Source: an uncultured Pelagibacteraceae bacterium (lineage in GTDB: Bacteria > Pseudomonadota > Alphaproteobacteria > Pelagibacterales > Pelagibacteraceae). From it: 64,000 nt of DNA. Shown here piece by piece: positions 17,933 to 28,639 of this stretch; the first letter of the stretch is position 1, and each line of letters starts with the position of its first letter. The position numbers and the translations under genes were made by a program. Where the stretch lies: the NCBI GenBank assembly GCA_902588975.1, contig CACIRJ010000003.1:1-64000 (forward strand), written 5' to 3'. The notes beneath the pieces are model-generated. The model was given only the letters and a program-made list of their open reading frames with translations, did no database searches and was not told the DNA's origin.

Positions 17933-20925
17933 GATCTAACTCTTTTTCCTTCAGGATCAACATAATGTGAAGATATAACTTCTACCTCAATTGATTTATT
18001 TTTTAATGGTGATACCGCAAAAAACTTTTTACCTATCATGTTTTTTCCATCTTTCATAATTGCTAGAGAAAATGGATTATTATTTTCAACACTCCAACAA
18101 GAAGAAGAAACGTGACCAAGTTTAGGATTAGGTAATTTTGCATTCTGATCTTGGACGATATGAGATCCTTCAGGAATACTAGACTTTCTATCAATTGGAA
18201 TAAGTCCAACAATTTTTTGTCTGCTTTCAACGTTAAATGCTTCTCTTCCTAAAGAATTTTTACCAATAAAATCTTTTTTCTTTGAAACTAATCCATTTAG
18301 TGAAACATCTGATGGGATTGTTCGGCCGTCTAATTCTGGTCCTGCAACGTGTCCCATTTCTATTCTTAATGTTGATAAAGCTTCAGTTCCATAAGGCTGA
18401 TTTCCAAATTCTTTTCCTACTTCCATCATTTTCTCCCACATAAACATGCCATGATCTGATTTGACATTAATCTCGTATGCAAGTTCACCTGAAAATGAAA
18501 TTCTAAAAATTCTTGATGGAACACCAAAAAAGTCTGCTTCTTTATAGCCCATAAAAGGCAATGAATCATTTGAAACATCTAAGTCTGGATATAATTTTGA
18601 TAACATATCTCTAGATTTGGGTCCTGCAATTGCAGCTCCTGCCCATTGCTCAGTTGTAGATACAACGTTTACATTTAATTCAGGCCATACAATTTGAAGA
18701 TAATATTCTAAGTGAGATAAAACATTTGCAGCTTGTGCAGTTGTAGTGGTCATATGATAATGATTTTCTGAAATCCTTGTTGTTGTTCCATCGTCCATGA
18801 CAATTCCATCTTCTCTGAGCATTAATCCATATCTTGCTTTTCCAACAGGTAATTTCATCCAAGCATTTGTATAAACTCTATTTAAAAATTCTGCTGCGTC
18901 TGGACCTTTGATATCAATTTTTCCTAATGTTGTTACATCACAGATACCAACGTTCTCTCTAACATTTTTTGCCTCTCTCTTTGAAGCTTCAAATAAAGTT
19001 TCATTTCCTTGTTTGTAATATCGAGGTCTCTTCCAGGCACCTGCATCAACAAAAACAGCATTATTTTTCTCATGCCATTCATGCATTGGTGTTTTTCTAG
19101 TTGGCATATATTCCATACCTACTTCACGACCAACTATTGTCCCAATTGTAATTGGTGTGAAGGGTGGTCTAAATGTTGTGTGTCCCACCTCAGGAACTAT
19201 TTTATTTTCTATATTAGATACCAACTGAAGACCATTTAAATTACTTGTACGGCCTTGATCTGTTGCCATTCCAAGAGTTGTGTATCTTTTGACATGCTCT
19301 ATTGATCTGTAGCCTTCTCTTAGTGCAATTTCTATATCAGAAACAGATACATCGTTTTGAAAGTCAACAAATCTCTTTGGATTTTCATTTTTAGGCAACG
19401 GCATACACCAAAATTTATCATGAGCTCCATATTTTTTTTCATTTACATTTGGAATTGCAATTTCTGTTTTAGTATCTGTAATTTTAGCAGAAAGATTTGA
19501 ACCATTTTCAAAACCATTTTTTAAACTTTCTTCTAAAGTAAAAGATCCATTTGCTGCACCAACTGAGGTCTCATGTTGTTTTTTCTTATCAGGAATAAAT
19601 GCATCAATTTTTTCTTCATACTTGAGTTTATTTCCTGATTGTGATGCTAAATGAACAGATGGTGTCCAAAATCCAGATACACAAATACAATCACAATCTA
19701 CAGTTTCTATTTTCTCAAAAGAATTTTTATCTTTATTTAATTTACCAATTTTTGCAGATTTAACTTTTTTGTATCCATTAGCAACAATAACACCGTGGGA
19801 AAATCTTATATCGATTCCCTTTGATTTAGCTTCATCGATTAATTCTGATGAATGTTCTTCTCTTGTATCTAATATAATTGGTTCAACATTATTTTTTTTG
19901 AACTCTAAAGCTGTTTCATATGCACTATCGTTATTTGTAAATATTAATGGTTTTTTTCCTACTAATACACCGTAGACTTTCATATATTCTTTTGCAGCTG
20001 CTGATAAAAAAATTCCTGGAGTATCATTGTTGCCAAATACAATCGGTCTTTCAATTGAACCAGTTGATAAAATTGTTTCTTTAGCTCTAATATACCAAAG
20101 TCTTTGTCTTGGGGTGAATTTTGATTTTTTCTCTAAATGATCACTAACTCTTTCAAACATAACCAGCATATTGTGATCATAGTAACCAAAAACTTGAGAT
20201 CTATTTTTTACAGTTACATTAGGCATAGATTTTAATTCAGTAATTATTTTTTCTGCCCAATCTTTTCCTGATAAATTATCTATGCTTACATCATCAGTTA
20301 AAAGTGTTCCTCCAAATCTTGGTTTATCCTCAGCTAAAATTACTTTTGCTCCATTTTTTGCAGCAGCATAAGCGCTTGCTAATCCAGAGGGTCCGGATCC
20401 AGTGACCAATAAATCACAATACTCAAATTTATGTTCGTATCTTTCTTTATCTTTTTCTATTGAAGCAACCCCTAATCCTGCGGCTTTTCTAATGAAAGGT
20501 TCGTAAATTTTATACCAGAAACTTTTAGGCCACATAAATGTTTTGTAATAAAACCCAGCAGGGAAAAACATTTTTAAGAAATTATTAATTGCACCAACAT
20601 CAAAATTTACTGATGGCCAACAGTTTTGGCTTGTTGCAGACAAACCTTCAACGAGTTCCATTTCTGTTGCATTAACATTTGGCTCTGAATGACCATTGAA
20701 TTCTACTTGAAGCTTTGCGTTTGGCTCCTCTACTCCTGCACCAAAAAAACCTCTCGGTCTATGATATTTAAAACTTCTACCAACTAAGTGTATTCCATTT
20801 GCTATTAAAGCAGAGGCAATTGTATCACCTTCATATCCAAATAATTTTTTACCATTAAAAGTAAAAGATATTTTTTTGTTACGATTAATTAATCCCTCTT
20901 TATTTAATCTAAATGGTTGGCTCAT
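17929..20925 (-). CDS. soxA: Sarcosine oxidase, alpha subunit (NAD/FAD region + GcvT-like C-terminus)
   Basis: GRSFKYHRPRGFFGAGVEEPNA, VTGSGPSGLASAYAAAKNGAKV, MATDQGRTSN, PPFTPITIG, C-terminal GcvT-like region. Confidence 0.93.
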   Translation of the reverse strand: MSQPFRLNKEGLINRNKKISFTFNGKKLFGYEGDTIASALIANGIHLVGRSFKYHRPRGFFGAGVEEPNAKLQVEFNGHSEPNVNATEMELVEGLSATSQNCWPSVNFDVGAINNFLKMFFPAGFYYKTFMWPKSFWYKIYEPFIRKAAGLGVASIEKDKERYEHKFEYCDLLVTGSGPSGLASAYAAAKNGAKVILAEDKPRFGGTLLTDDVSIDNLSGKDWAEKIITELKSMPNVTVKNRSQVFGYYDHNMLVMFERVSDHLEKKSKFTPRQRLWYIRAKETILSTGSIERPIVFGNNDTPGIFLSAAAKEYMKVYGVLVGKKPLIFTNNDSAYETALEFKKNNVEPIILDTREEHSSELIDEAKSKGIDIRFSHGVIVANGYKKVKSAKIGKLNKDKNSFEKIETVDCDCICVSGFWTPSVHLASQSGNKLKYEEKIDAFIPDKKKQHETSVGAANGSFTLEESLKNGFENGSNLSAKITDTKTEIAIPNVNEKKYGAHDKFWCMPLPKNENPKRFVDFQNDVSVSDIEIALREGYRSIEHVKRYTTLGMATDQGRTSNLNGLQLVSNIENKIVPEVGHTTFRPPFTPITIGTIVGREVGMEYMPTRKTPMHEWHEKNNAVFVDAGAWKRPRYYKQGNETLFEASKREAKNVRENVGICDVTTLGKIDIKGPDAAEFLNRVYTNAWMKLPVGKARYGLMLREDGIVMDDGTTTRISENHYHMTTTTAQAANVLSHLEYYLQIVWPELNVNVVSTTEQWAGAAIAGPKSRDMLSKLYPDLDVSNDSLPFMGYKEADFFGVPSRIFRISFSGELAYEINVKSDHGMFMWEKMMEVGKEFGNQPYGTEALSTLRIEMGHVAGPELDGRTIPSDVSLNGLVSKKKDFIGKNSLGREAFNVESRQKIVGLIPIDRKSSIPEGSHIVQDQNAKLPNPKLGHVSSSCWSVENNNPFSLAIMKDGKNMIGKKFFAVSPLKNKSIEVEVISSHYVDPEGKRVRS

Positions 20926-21191
20926 CTTATTTCTTCTGTAACTTTTGCTGTTTGGAAAATTTCATGTGTAGCGGTGTCTCTTTGCACCTTAATCCATTGT
21001 CTACATCCAGCTATATGTTGCCATAACTCTATATGTTTTCCTCTAGGACTTTTTCTCATATAAACAAAATTATCCCAATCTTCACTTGATACTTCTTCAT
21101 TTATATTAGGTCTTTTTACAGTTGCATCACCTCCATATGAAAATTCTTTTTGTGCTCTTAAACCGCAATAAGGACATTTGATGTATAACAT
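20922..21191 (-). CDS. soxD: Sarcosine oxidase, delta subunit
   Basis: CPYCGLRAQKEFSYGGDA, RKSPRGKHIELWQHIAGCRQW. Confidence 0.94.
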   Translation of the reverse strand: MLYIKCPYCGLRAQKEFSYGGDATVKRPNINEEVSSEDWDNFVYMRKSPRGKHIELWQHIAGCRQWIKVQRDTATHEIFQTAKVTEEIR

Positions 21192-21194
21192 TTT

Positions 21195-22451
21195 TTAACC
21201 AATCCAGGTTTTAGTTCCTAAACCTTTTTCATCTAAAAGATGGCCTGTAGAAAATCTATTTAATCTTAATTCTGAATTTAATTCATGAACTTGATCTTGT
21301 GCAATTGTATGAGCAAATGTCCAACCTGAGACAGGAGTTGATTTAAAACCTCCATAACACCATCCGCAATTTAAATATAAACCTTCAATATGAGTTTTAT
21401 CAATTATTGGAGAACCATCCATAGACATATCCATGATTCCTCCCCATGTCCTTAACATTTTTAATCTACTTAAAAATGGAAACAAAGCTAAGCCACCTGT
21501 CAATACATGTTGTATAGTTGGCAAGTTGCCTCTTTGAGCATAACTATTATATCCATCAAGATCACCACCCATTACCATCTCACCTTTATCTGATTGACTT
21601 ATATAAAAGTGGCCTGCACCAAAAGTTACTACTCCATCTAATAATGGTTTTACAGGTTCTGAAACACAAGCTTGCAGTACATGAGTTTCTATTGGCAGTG
21701 TCATATTTAATTTTTCAGCTAATATATTTGTGCTACCCGCAACACATAATCCAACTTTTTTTGCTTTAATATCTCCTCTTGAAGTTCTTATTCCTTTTAT
21801 CTTTCCGTTAACAACATCAAAACCAGTGACCTCACAGTGTTGTATTATATCTACTCCCATATCATCTGCTTGACGCGCATATCCCCAAGCAACAGCGTCA
21901 TGTCTTGCTGTACCAGCGCTTGGTTGCATTAAGCCTCCAAAAATTGGGAAACGTACTTCATCACTAAAGTCAGCCATTGGAATTAATTTTTTAACTTCGT
22001 CTCTATCCAATAACTTTGCATCTATTCCATTTAATCTCATAGAGTTTCCTCTTCGAGCATATGCATTCATTTGAGCATCTGAATGGGCTAAGTTTATTAT
22101 TCCCCTTGGAGAAAACATCACATTAAAGTTCAGTTCTTGACTTAAGTTTCTCCATAAATCCATTCCAAATTCATTAAATCTTGCATTAGCATCGTACATA
22201 AAATTTGATCTTATGATCGTTGTATTTCGACCAACATTTCCACCACCAATCCAGCCTTTCTCAATGATAGCTACATTTCTGATATTATGTTCTTTTGCTA
22301 AATAATATGCAGTAGCAAGACCGTGTCCTCCGCCTCCGATGATGACTACATCATATTCACTTTTTGGCGTTGGATCTTTCCAAGCAACTTCCCAATTTTG
22401 GTGATTGGAGAAAGCGTTTTTGATTAGACTAAATACTGAATATTTCTGCAT
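21195..22451 (-). CDS. soxB: Sarcosine oxidase, beta subunit
   Basis: VVIIGGGGHGLATAYYLA, GGGNVGRNTTIIRSN, CGWCYGGFKSTPVSG. Confidence 0.94.
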   Translation of the reverse strand: MQKYSVFSLIKNAFSNHQNWEVAWKDPTPKSEYDVVIIGGGGHGLATAYYLAKEHNIRNVAIIEKGWIGGGNVGRNTTIIRSNFMYDANARFNEFGMDLWRNLSQELNFNVMFSPRGIINLAHSDAQMNAYARRGNSMRLNGIDAKLLDRDEVKKLIPMADFSDEVRFPIFGGLMQPSAGTARHDAVAWGYARQADDMGVDIIQHCEVTGFDVVNGKIKGIRTSRGDIKAKKVGLCVAGSTNILAEKLNMTLPIETHVLQACVSEPVKPLLDGVVTFGAGHFYISQSDKGEMVMGGDLDGYNSYAQRGNLPTIQHVLTGGLALFPFLSRLKMLRTWGGIMDMSMDGSPIIDKTHIEGLYLNCGWCYGGFKSTPVSGWTFAHTIAQDQVHELNSELRLNRFSTGHLLDEKGLGTKTWIG

Positions 22452-22572
22452 CCGTAAGTTTTATAAAATTAAATATAAGTTTTTGCTAATTTTTTTTATA
22501 TATATTTTTTAGATGTTTAAATACGTGACAAAAAAGGATAGTAATTCTGCTCATTAATAAGTAATTAAATTT

Positions 22573-24252
22573 ATGTCAAAATCAGATATCCAAATTGCAC
22601 GAGAAGCAAAAATGAAACCCATAAATGAGATTTTGGGTAAAATTAATGTTCCAGACGAACCAAGTGCTTTTAGTCCTATGGGACGTCATATTGCTAAAAT
22701 AAATTTAGAATATTTAGATAGTTTAAAAGATAAACAAAATGGAAAATTAATTTTAGTTACTGCTATTACTCCAACTCCTGCAGGTGAGGGAAAAACTACT
22801 ACGTCAGTTGGTTTAAATGATGGATTAAATAAAATTGGTAAAAATTCTATAGTGTGTTTACGTGAACCTAGTTTAGGTCCTTCATTTGGAATGAAAGGTG
22901 GAGCAGCAGGTGGAGGATATGCTCAAGTTGTTCCAATGGAACAAATCAATTTACATTTTACGGGGGATTTCCATGCAATTACATCTGCTCACAATTTATT
23001 GTCAGCGTTAATTGATAATCATATTTATTGGGGAAATAAATTAAACATAGATGTAAGAAGAGTAGTTTGGAGAAGAGTTATGGATATGAATGATAGATCT
23101 TTAAGAGCTATCAATATTAATTTAGGAGGAGTTGCTAATGGTTTTCCAAGAGAAGACGGTTTTGATATTACAGTAGCATCTGAGATAATGGCTATCTTTT
23201 GTTTAGCAAATGATCTTGAAGATTTGGAAAAGAGAATAGGTAATATTACAGTTGCTTATACTAGAGATAGAAAGCCTATTTTTGCAAAAGATTTAAATGC
23301 TCATGGACCAATGACTGTTTTGTTAAAGGAAGCAATTAGACCTAATGTAACTCAAACTTTAGAAAATAATCCTGCCATTATTCATGGCGGTCCTTTTGCT
23401 AACATTGCTCATGGATGTAACTCTGTGATAGCAACTAAAGCAGGTTTAAAACTAGCTGATTATGTTGTAACTGAAGCTGGATTTGGAGCAGACCTAGGAG
23501 CAGAAAAATTTCTAGATATTAAATGTAGAAAATCAAATTTAAAACCTGAGTGTGTAGTTATTGTTGCAACAATTAGAGCATTAAAAATGCACGGTGGTGT
23601 AGCTAAAGATGATTTAAAAAATGAAAATGTAGATGCGTTAAAAAAAGGTTTAGTAAATTTGGAAAGACACATTGAAAACGTAAAAAAATTTGGTTTACCG
23701 GTAGCGGTTGCTGTTAATCATTTTGTTGCCGATACTGATAATGAAGTAAAAGAGTTAATAAATGCTTGTGATAATATGGGAGTAAAAGCTACTTTATGCA
23801 CTCATTGGTCAAATGGTGGTGAAGGAACAAAAGAACTTGCCGCACATGTTGTAGATTTAATTGATCAAAAAAAAGCAAATTTTAAATTTTTATATGATGA
23901 AAAAACACCTTTGTTAAAGAAAGTTGAGACTGTTGCAAAAGAAATTTATCGAGCAAACGAAGTTGTTGCTGACAGTAAAATAAAAGATCAATTAAAATCT
24001 TTTGAAGAAGCGGGTTATGGAAATTTACCTATATGCGTAGCGAAAACACAATATAGTTTTTCTACTGATCCAAACGCAAAAGGTGCTCCAACAGGCCATT
24101 CATTACCAATTAGAGAAGTAAGATTATCCTCAGGTGCAGAGTTTATTGTTGTTATATGTGGAGCCATCATGACAATGCCAGGACTTCCAAGAGTTCCTGC
24201 AGCAGACTCTATTAAGCTTAATGAAAAAGGTGAAATAGAAGGCTTGTTCTAA
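22573..24252 (+). CDS. fhs: Formate--tetrahydrofolate ligase
   Basis: [60 protein letters not shown]. Confidence 0.97.
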   Translation: MSKSDIQIAREAKMKPINEILGKINVPDEPSAFSPMGRHIAKINLEYLDSLKDKQNGKLILVTAITPTPAGEGKTTTSVGLNDGLNKIGKNSIVCLREPSLGPSFGMKGGAAGGGYAQVVPMEQINLHFTGDFHAITSAHNLLSALIDNHIYWGNKLNIDVRRVVWRRVMDMNDRSLRAININLGGVANGFPREDGFDITVASEIMAIFCLANDLEDLEKRIGNITVAYTRDRKPIFAKDLNAHGPMTVLLKEAIRPNVTQTLENNPAIIHGGPFANIAHGCNSVIATKAGLKLADYVVTEAGFGADLGAEKFLDIKCRKSNLKPECVVIVATIRALKMHGGVAKDDLKNENVDALKKGLVNLERHIENVKKFGLPVAVAVNHFVADTDNEVKELINACDNMGVKATLCTHWSNGGEGTKELAAHVVDLIDQKKANFKFLYDEKTPLLKKVETVAKEIYRANEVVADSKIKDQLKSFEEAGYGNLPICVAKTQYSFSTDPNAKGAPTGHSLPIREVRLSSGAEFIVVICGAIMTMPGLPRVPAADSIKLNEKGEIEGLF

Positions 24253-25031
24253 TTTAAATTATTTAGCCAATTTTCTAATTCTCTCATTCTTGCATCTTTA
24301 TTTGAAATTTTATTTTCATCTTCTATAATTTTTACATGAGAGTCTATTTCCATTTGATCAATAAATGCTTTTTTTTCTAAAAGTCGATCTCTCCTAAAAT
24401 GAATTAAGCTTATCATTTTGGCATAAGTTATCTCTGGGTGATATTGAATTCCCCATACATTCGTTGAACCAACATTAAAATTTATGCCCATGACTTTATT
24501 TATTGGATTTGATGAAAGTAATGTAGAGCCCTCAGGTAATTTTACAACTTCATCAAAATTAAATGCAGGGGTATTAAATTTTTTATTTTTATTTTTATAA
24601 AGCGGATGTTTAAGACCGTTTTCGTTTATTTCTATGTCATGAGCTATTCCCCTATGAGCGCCATTAGGGCATTTCTTTACTTCACCACCAGCAACGGTCA
24701 CAGCAACTTGCATTCCCCAACATATTGCGAATATATTTTTTATATTCTTTTGACATTCCCTCATAAAGTTAATTTGTCTTCTTATTTCTGGAGTATCATT
24801 GTAAATATTTAAACTACTACCACCCCATATCATTCCATGATATTTAGTTAAATCTTTAGCTACTTCATTAATATTCTCATCTGATGAAGGATTAACAACA
24901 TCAATATCTAATTGATCTGTAAAATAACTAATACTGTCTTTTAAACTTTCAGTATGAGTTTTAATTCCACCATCAGTAAAGCTTTGATTTTCCTCTCTAA
25001 GGTTACCTTCAACTATAAGAATTCTTTTCAT
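24249..25031 (-). CDS. Class I glutamine amidotransferase-like protein
   Basis: [18 protein letters not shown] nucleophile region; GIQYHPE motif. Confidence 0.88.
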   Translation of the reverse strand: MKRILIVEGNLREENQSFTDGGIKTHTESLKDSISYFTDQLDIDVVNPSSDENINEVAKDLTKYHGMIWGGSSLNIYNDTPEIRRQINFMRECQKNIKNIFAICWGMQVAVTVAGGEVKKCPNGAHRGIAHDIEINENGLKHPLYKNKNKKFNTPAFNFDEVVKLPEGSTLLSSNPINKVMGINFNVGSTNVWGIQYHPEITYAKMISLIHFRRDRLLEKKAFIDQMEIDSHVKIIEDENKISNKDARMRELENWLNNLN

Positions 25032-26188
25032 TAAAATAATTTACCTGAAATACTATGTTCATAAAGTGCTTTCATGTCATCCTTACTCATTGTTCTTGGG
25101 TTGGTAGAAGTGGATGGATCTTCTAATGCCATTACTGATAACTGTTCTAAATTTATTTTATTTACATCAACAATTTCTGATAATTTATGTGGTATATTTA
25201 ATTCTTTTCTTAGTTCTAGAATCCATTTTAAAAAACTATCAAAACTTTTATCCAGTTCGAGATAATCACATATAGAAATTATCCTTTTTTCAATCATTTC
25301 TTTGTTAAAAGTTAATACATAAGGCATAAAGATAGCATTTGATAAACCGTGATGAACATTAAATTGGGCATTAATAGGATGGCTTAGAGAATGAATGGCT
25401 CCAAGCCCTTTTTGAAAAGCAGTAGATCCCATACTAGCTGAAGCTAATAATTCTGCTCTAGCATTTAAATCTTTACCGTTCTTAACTGCTTTAATTAACG
25501 AGTTTTTAATTAACTTCATTCCCTCTATCGCAATTCCATCAGCCATCGGATGAAATCCTGGTGCACAAAAAGCTTCTAAATTATGTGCCAAAGCATCCAT
25601 ACCTGTAGCCGCAGTCAATCTTGGAGAAAGATCTAAAGTTAAATTAGGATCTAAAATTACAATTGAAGGTAAAAATTTCGGGTGGAAAATAATTTTTTTT
25701 ATACCTGTTTGTTTATTAATTATAGCTGATGCTCTTCCTGTTTCTGATCCTGTTCCTGCTGTAGTGGGTACAGCGATGATAGGCGCAATGTTAGTTTCAT
25801 CTGCTCTTTTCCAATAATCTCCTATATCTTCAAAATCCCATATTGGTCTAGACTGTCCTGACATAAAAGCAATAGCTTTACCTACATCAAGACCGCTGCC
25901 ACCACCAAATGCAATAACTCCGTCACAACCTAATTTCTTAAACTCCCCAACACCCTCTTCCACATTCTCACCCACAGGATTACCTGAAAAATTTGAAAAA
26001 ACTTGAAGATGATTAAAGGTTTTTTTTAAATCTAAAATAATATCTTGAACCATTTTTAGATTAATTAAATCCTTATCTGTAACAAATAATGGTTTATCGA
26101 TTTTTAGATTTTTACATGCTAGACCTAAATCTTGAATTCTGTTCTCTCCAACCCAAATTGTAGTAGGATAATTCCAATTAATTTTCAT
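25031..26188 (-). CDS. Iron-containing (type III) alcohol dehydrogenase
   Basis: AFGGGSGLDVGKAIA, VPTTAGTGSETG, GMDALAHNLEAF, GAIHSLSHP, HHGLSNAI. Confidence 0.92.
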   Translation of the reverse strand: MKINWNYPTTIWVGENRIQDLGLACKNLKIDKPLFVTDKDLINLKMVQDIILDLKKTFNHLQVFSNFSGNPVGENVEEGVGEFKKLGCDGVIAFGGGSGLDVGKAIAFMSGQSRPIWDFEDIGDYWKRADETNIAPIIAVPTTAGTGSETGRASAIINKQTGIKKIIFHPKFLPSIVILDPNLTLDLSPRLTAATGMDALAHNLEAFCAPGFHPMADGIAIEGMKLIKNSLIKAVKNGKDLNARAELLASASMGSTAFQKGLGAIHSLSHPINAQFNVHHGLSNAIFMPYVLTFNKEMIEKRIISICDYLELDKSFDSFLKWILELRKELNIPHKLSEIVDVNKINLEQLSVMALEDPSTSTNPRTMSKDDMKALYEHSISGKLF

Positions 26189-27446
26189 TTTTTTGCATCA
26201 CTAGATCTAAGTATAAAGCAGCACTCCAAGAAAAATTGTTTGCCCCCATAACTGAACCATCATTACAACTATAATATTCGTGAAAACCTTTATTTTCAAT
26301 TAAAGATATTGTTTCATTTTTAATTTTAATTGAATACTCTTTATCTTTGTTTTTTATCCCTTCATATATTAACCAGTTGCAATTTATCCAAACAGGACCT
26401 CGCCAATATCTTTTCTCTTCAAAAGTTTGATGATCAGATTTTATTGTAGAAAAAATATATTTCTCATTTAAATTATGATTTTTTAAATTATTTATTATTT
26501 TTTTATTTAATTTATCATTTTTTAAATCAGCAGTTAAAGTAAAGTAGTTAGTAATCGAAGGAATTAGAATATCTTTATTAGTATTTAAATCTTTGGATAC
26601 AAATTCGTCACTATCATAATTATATAATTTAATTATTTCACTTTCACTTTTTGAAATAAAGAAATCTAATTCATCATAATTTAATTTAAATTTTTTCAAC
26701 AACTTAACTAAATCTTTATTTGCTTTTAAAAAAAGTGAATTAAATCCAACGTCAACTACATTAAATATTGATAGTTCATATAATTTATTAGGGTCATAAT
26801 TAACATCTCTAAATTGATCCCTGATGGTAACATATCTGTCATAATCTTTTTTAAGAGGTCTCTCGTCTGAATTAGATACCTCTAGGTCTCTTCTTTGATA
26901 ATTTAGGTCTTTATCAACTAAAATATTACTCATAGGTTCGTCCCAAATTGGTGAATTGTCATAACCACTTTCCCATGGATGTAAAATAGATACTAATCCA
27001 GTTTTATTTGGATCTCTGAATTTTATAAACCATTCATGATATTTTTTTATTTTTATTAAAATTTTTAAAATTCGTGAATTTTGATCATCATTTAATTGAT
27101 TATTTTCAATAATTTTCTTTAATATAATGGCTAGCACAGGTGGCTGAGTAATTCCTGATGATGGTATGTTTTTTCCACATTTCCAGGTGGTATGATTTGG
27201 AAAATAAGATGTATCTTTTTCATGGAAAAGAATATGTGGCACCATTCCGTCATCCCACTGACCATCAAGCAATGTTTCAATTTCTGTGATTGAAAAATCT
27301 AGATTAAAATGTGAATAACCAAGCGCAATAAAAGCAGAGTCCCAGTTCCATTGAGCGGGATATAATTTGTTATTTGTGGGCAGTGTATAACCATTTTTTC
27401 TGTTGCCCAATAAAATTTTTTTTGCTTCTTCTAGTCTATTTGGCAT
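26178..27446 (-). CDS. GH63-like (alpha/alpha)6 glycoside hydrolase; candidate glucosylglycerate/mannosylglycerate hydrolase
   Basis: YPAQWNWDSAFIALGY, DGQWDDGMVPHILFH, WRGPVWINCNWLIY, FSWSAALYLDL motifs. Confidence 0.75.
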   Translation of the reverse strand: MPNRLEEAKKILLGNRKNGYTLPTNNKLYPAQWNWDSAFIALGYSHFNLDFSITEIETLLDGQWDDGMVPHILFHEKDTSYFPNHTTWKCGKNIPSSGITQPPVLAIILKKIIENNQLNDDQNSRILKILIKIKKYHEWFIKFRDPNKTGLVSILHPWESGYDNSPIWDEPMSNILVDKDLNYQRRDLEVSNSDERPLKKDYDRYVTIRDQFRDVNYDPNKLYELSIFNVVDVGFNSLFLKANKDLVKLLKKFKLNYDELDFFISKSESEIIKLYNYDSDEFVSKDLNTNKDILIPSITNYFTLTADLKNDKLNKKIINNLKNHNLNEKYIFSTIKSDHQTFEEKRYWRGPVWINCNWLIYEGIKNKDKEYSIKIKNETISLIENKGFHEYYSCNDGSVMGANNFSWSAALYLDLVMQKNEN

Positions 27447-28639
27447 TATCCTTTAACACTTCCAGCAGTAAGACCGCTTACTAAATATTTTTCAAAATAA
27501 ACAAAAATTATTAATATTGGTAAAGTGACTACTACAGACCCTGCCATCAAGTATTGTCTTGGAGTTTCAGCTCCTACATTTAAAAACTGAATTGCTCTTG
27601 ATAACGTAAATGTATTAGGTCTGTCCAAAAACATTAATGAAAATAAAAATTCATTCCAAGCTATCATAAATACATACAAGGCTACTGATGAAATCGCAGG
27701 CAAACTTAATGGAAGTATAATTTTAAATATAATACCAAGCCAATTTTGACCGTCTATAATTCCAGCCTCTTCGAGTTCTTTTGGTATACTTCTAAAGTAA
27801 CCTTGCAACATATAAATTGCTACAGGTAAAGTCGTAGCTGTGTAAACTATTAGCAAACCCTCAATAGAATTTCTTAAACCAAGTTGACTAAAAATTGTAT
27901 ATAAAGGTATTACTAAAACTATTGCTGGAAACAAATAAATTATCAATATGGATGTTGATAAAAAATTTTTTCCAAAAAAATTAAGTCGAGCAACTGCATA
28001 AGCTGCTGGTATTGCAAAAATTAATGTTATAATGACAGTCCCTAAAGAGACTATTGTGCTAGTAAGCATATATCTTCCAAAATTATAATCTTTGAATACT
28101 ATAAAATAAGATTTGAACAACTCTTGTAAACCTTTTGTAAAGTTAATACTAAAGTCTAATGGATTTAATAATAATAATGCTTGAGTTTTAAAACTTGTAA
28201 CTAACATCATGTAGAAAGGGAAAAGAATTACAAAAGAAAACAGTGTAATTCCAAACAATGTTAAAAAATTAAAGAATAATTTTTGAGATGAATGATTTTT
28301 TGACAAAAAGTTCCTGTCGTAGTTTTTTATATTATTGAAAAAAAATAAAGAAATTAAGTATATGCCAATACTATACCAAATAGGTAAATTTATAGAAATA
28401 AAATAATCAAAGATAGAAAACAAAAGTGCTAGTAAAATTATTTTGATATTTAAATTAAATTTTTTACCAATTAAAAGATTTATTACACATAGAACTATTC
28501 CGAAGGCAAATAATTTATTAAAATTAAAATTTGTTAATTCAATTCCTTGTAATGTAACTAAGATTTTCCAAATACAAATTAATGAAAACAAAAACAAAGA
28601 CGAGATAAAGCAATAAGTAAATATATTTTTAATTTTCAT
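27446..28639 (-). CDS. Carbohydrate ABC transporter permease (MalG-like) with N-terminal membrane extension
   Basis: EAGIIDGQNWLGIIFKIILPLSLPAI (EAA loop); about 110-aa extra hydrophobic N-terminus. Confidence 0.9.
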   Translation of the reverse strand: MKIKNIFTYCFISSLFLFSLICIWKILVTLQGIELTNFNFNKLFAFGIVLCVINLLIGKKFNLNIKIILLALLFSIFDYFISINLPIWYSIGIYLISLFFFNNIKNYDRNFLSKNHSSQKLFFNFLTLFGITLFSFVILFPFYMMLVTSFKTQALLLLNPLDFSINFTKGLQELFKSYFIVFKDYNFGRYMLTSTIVSLGTVIITLIFAIPAAYAVARLNFFGKNFLSTSILIIYLFPAIVLVIPLYTIFSQLGLRNSIEGLLIVYTATTLPVAIYMLQGYFRSIPKELEEAGIIDGQNWLGIIFKIILPLSLPAISSVALYVFMIAWNEFLFSLMFLDRPNTFTLSRAIQFLNVGAETPRQYLMAGSVVVTLPILIIFVYFEKYLVSGLTAGSVKG

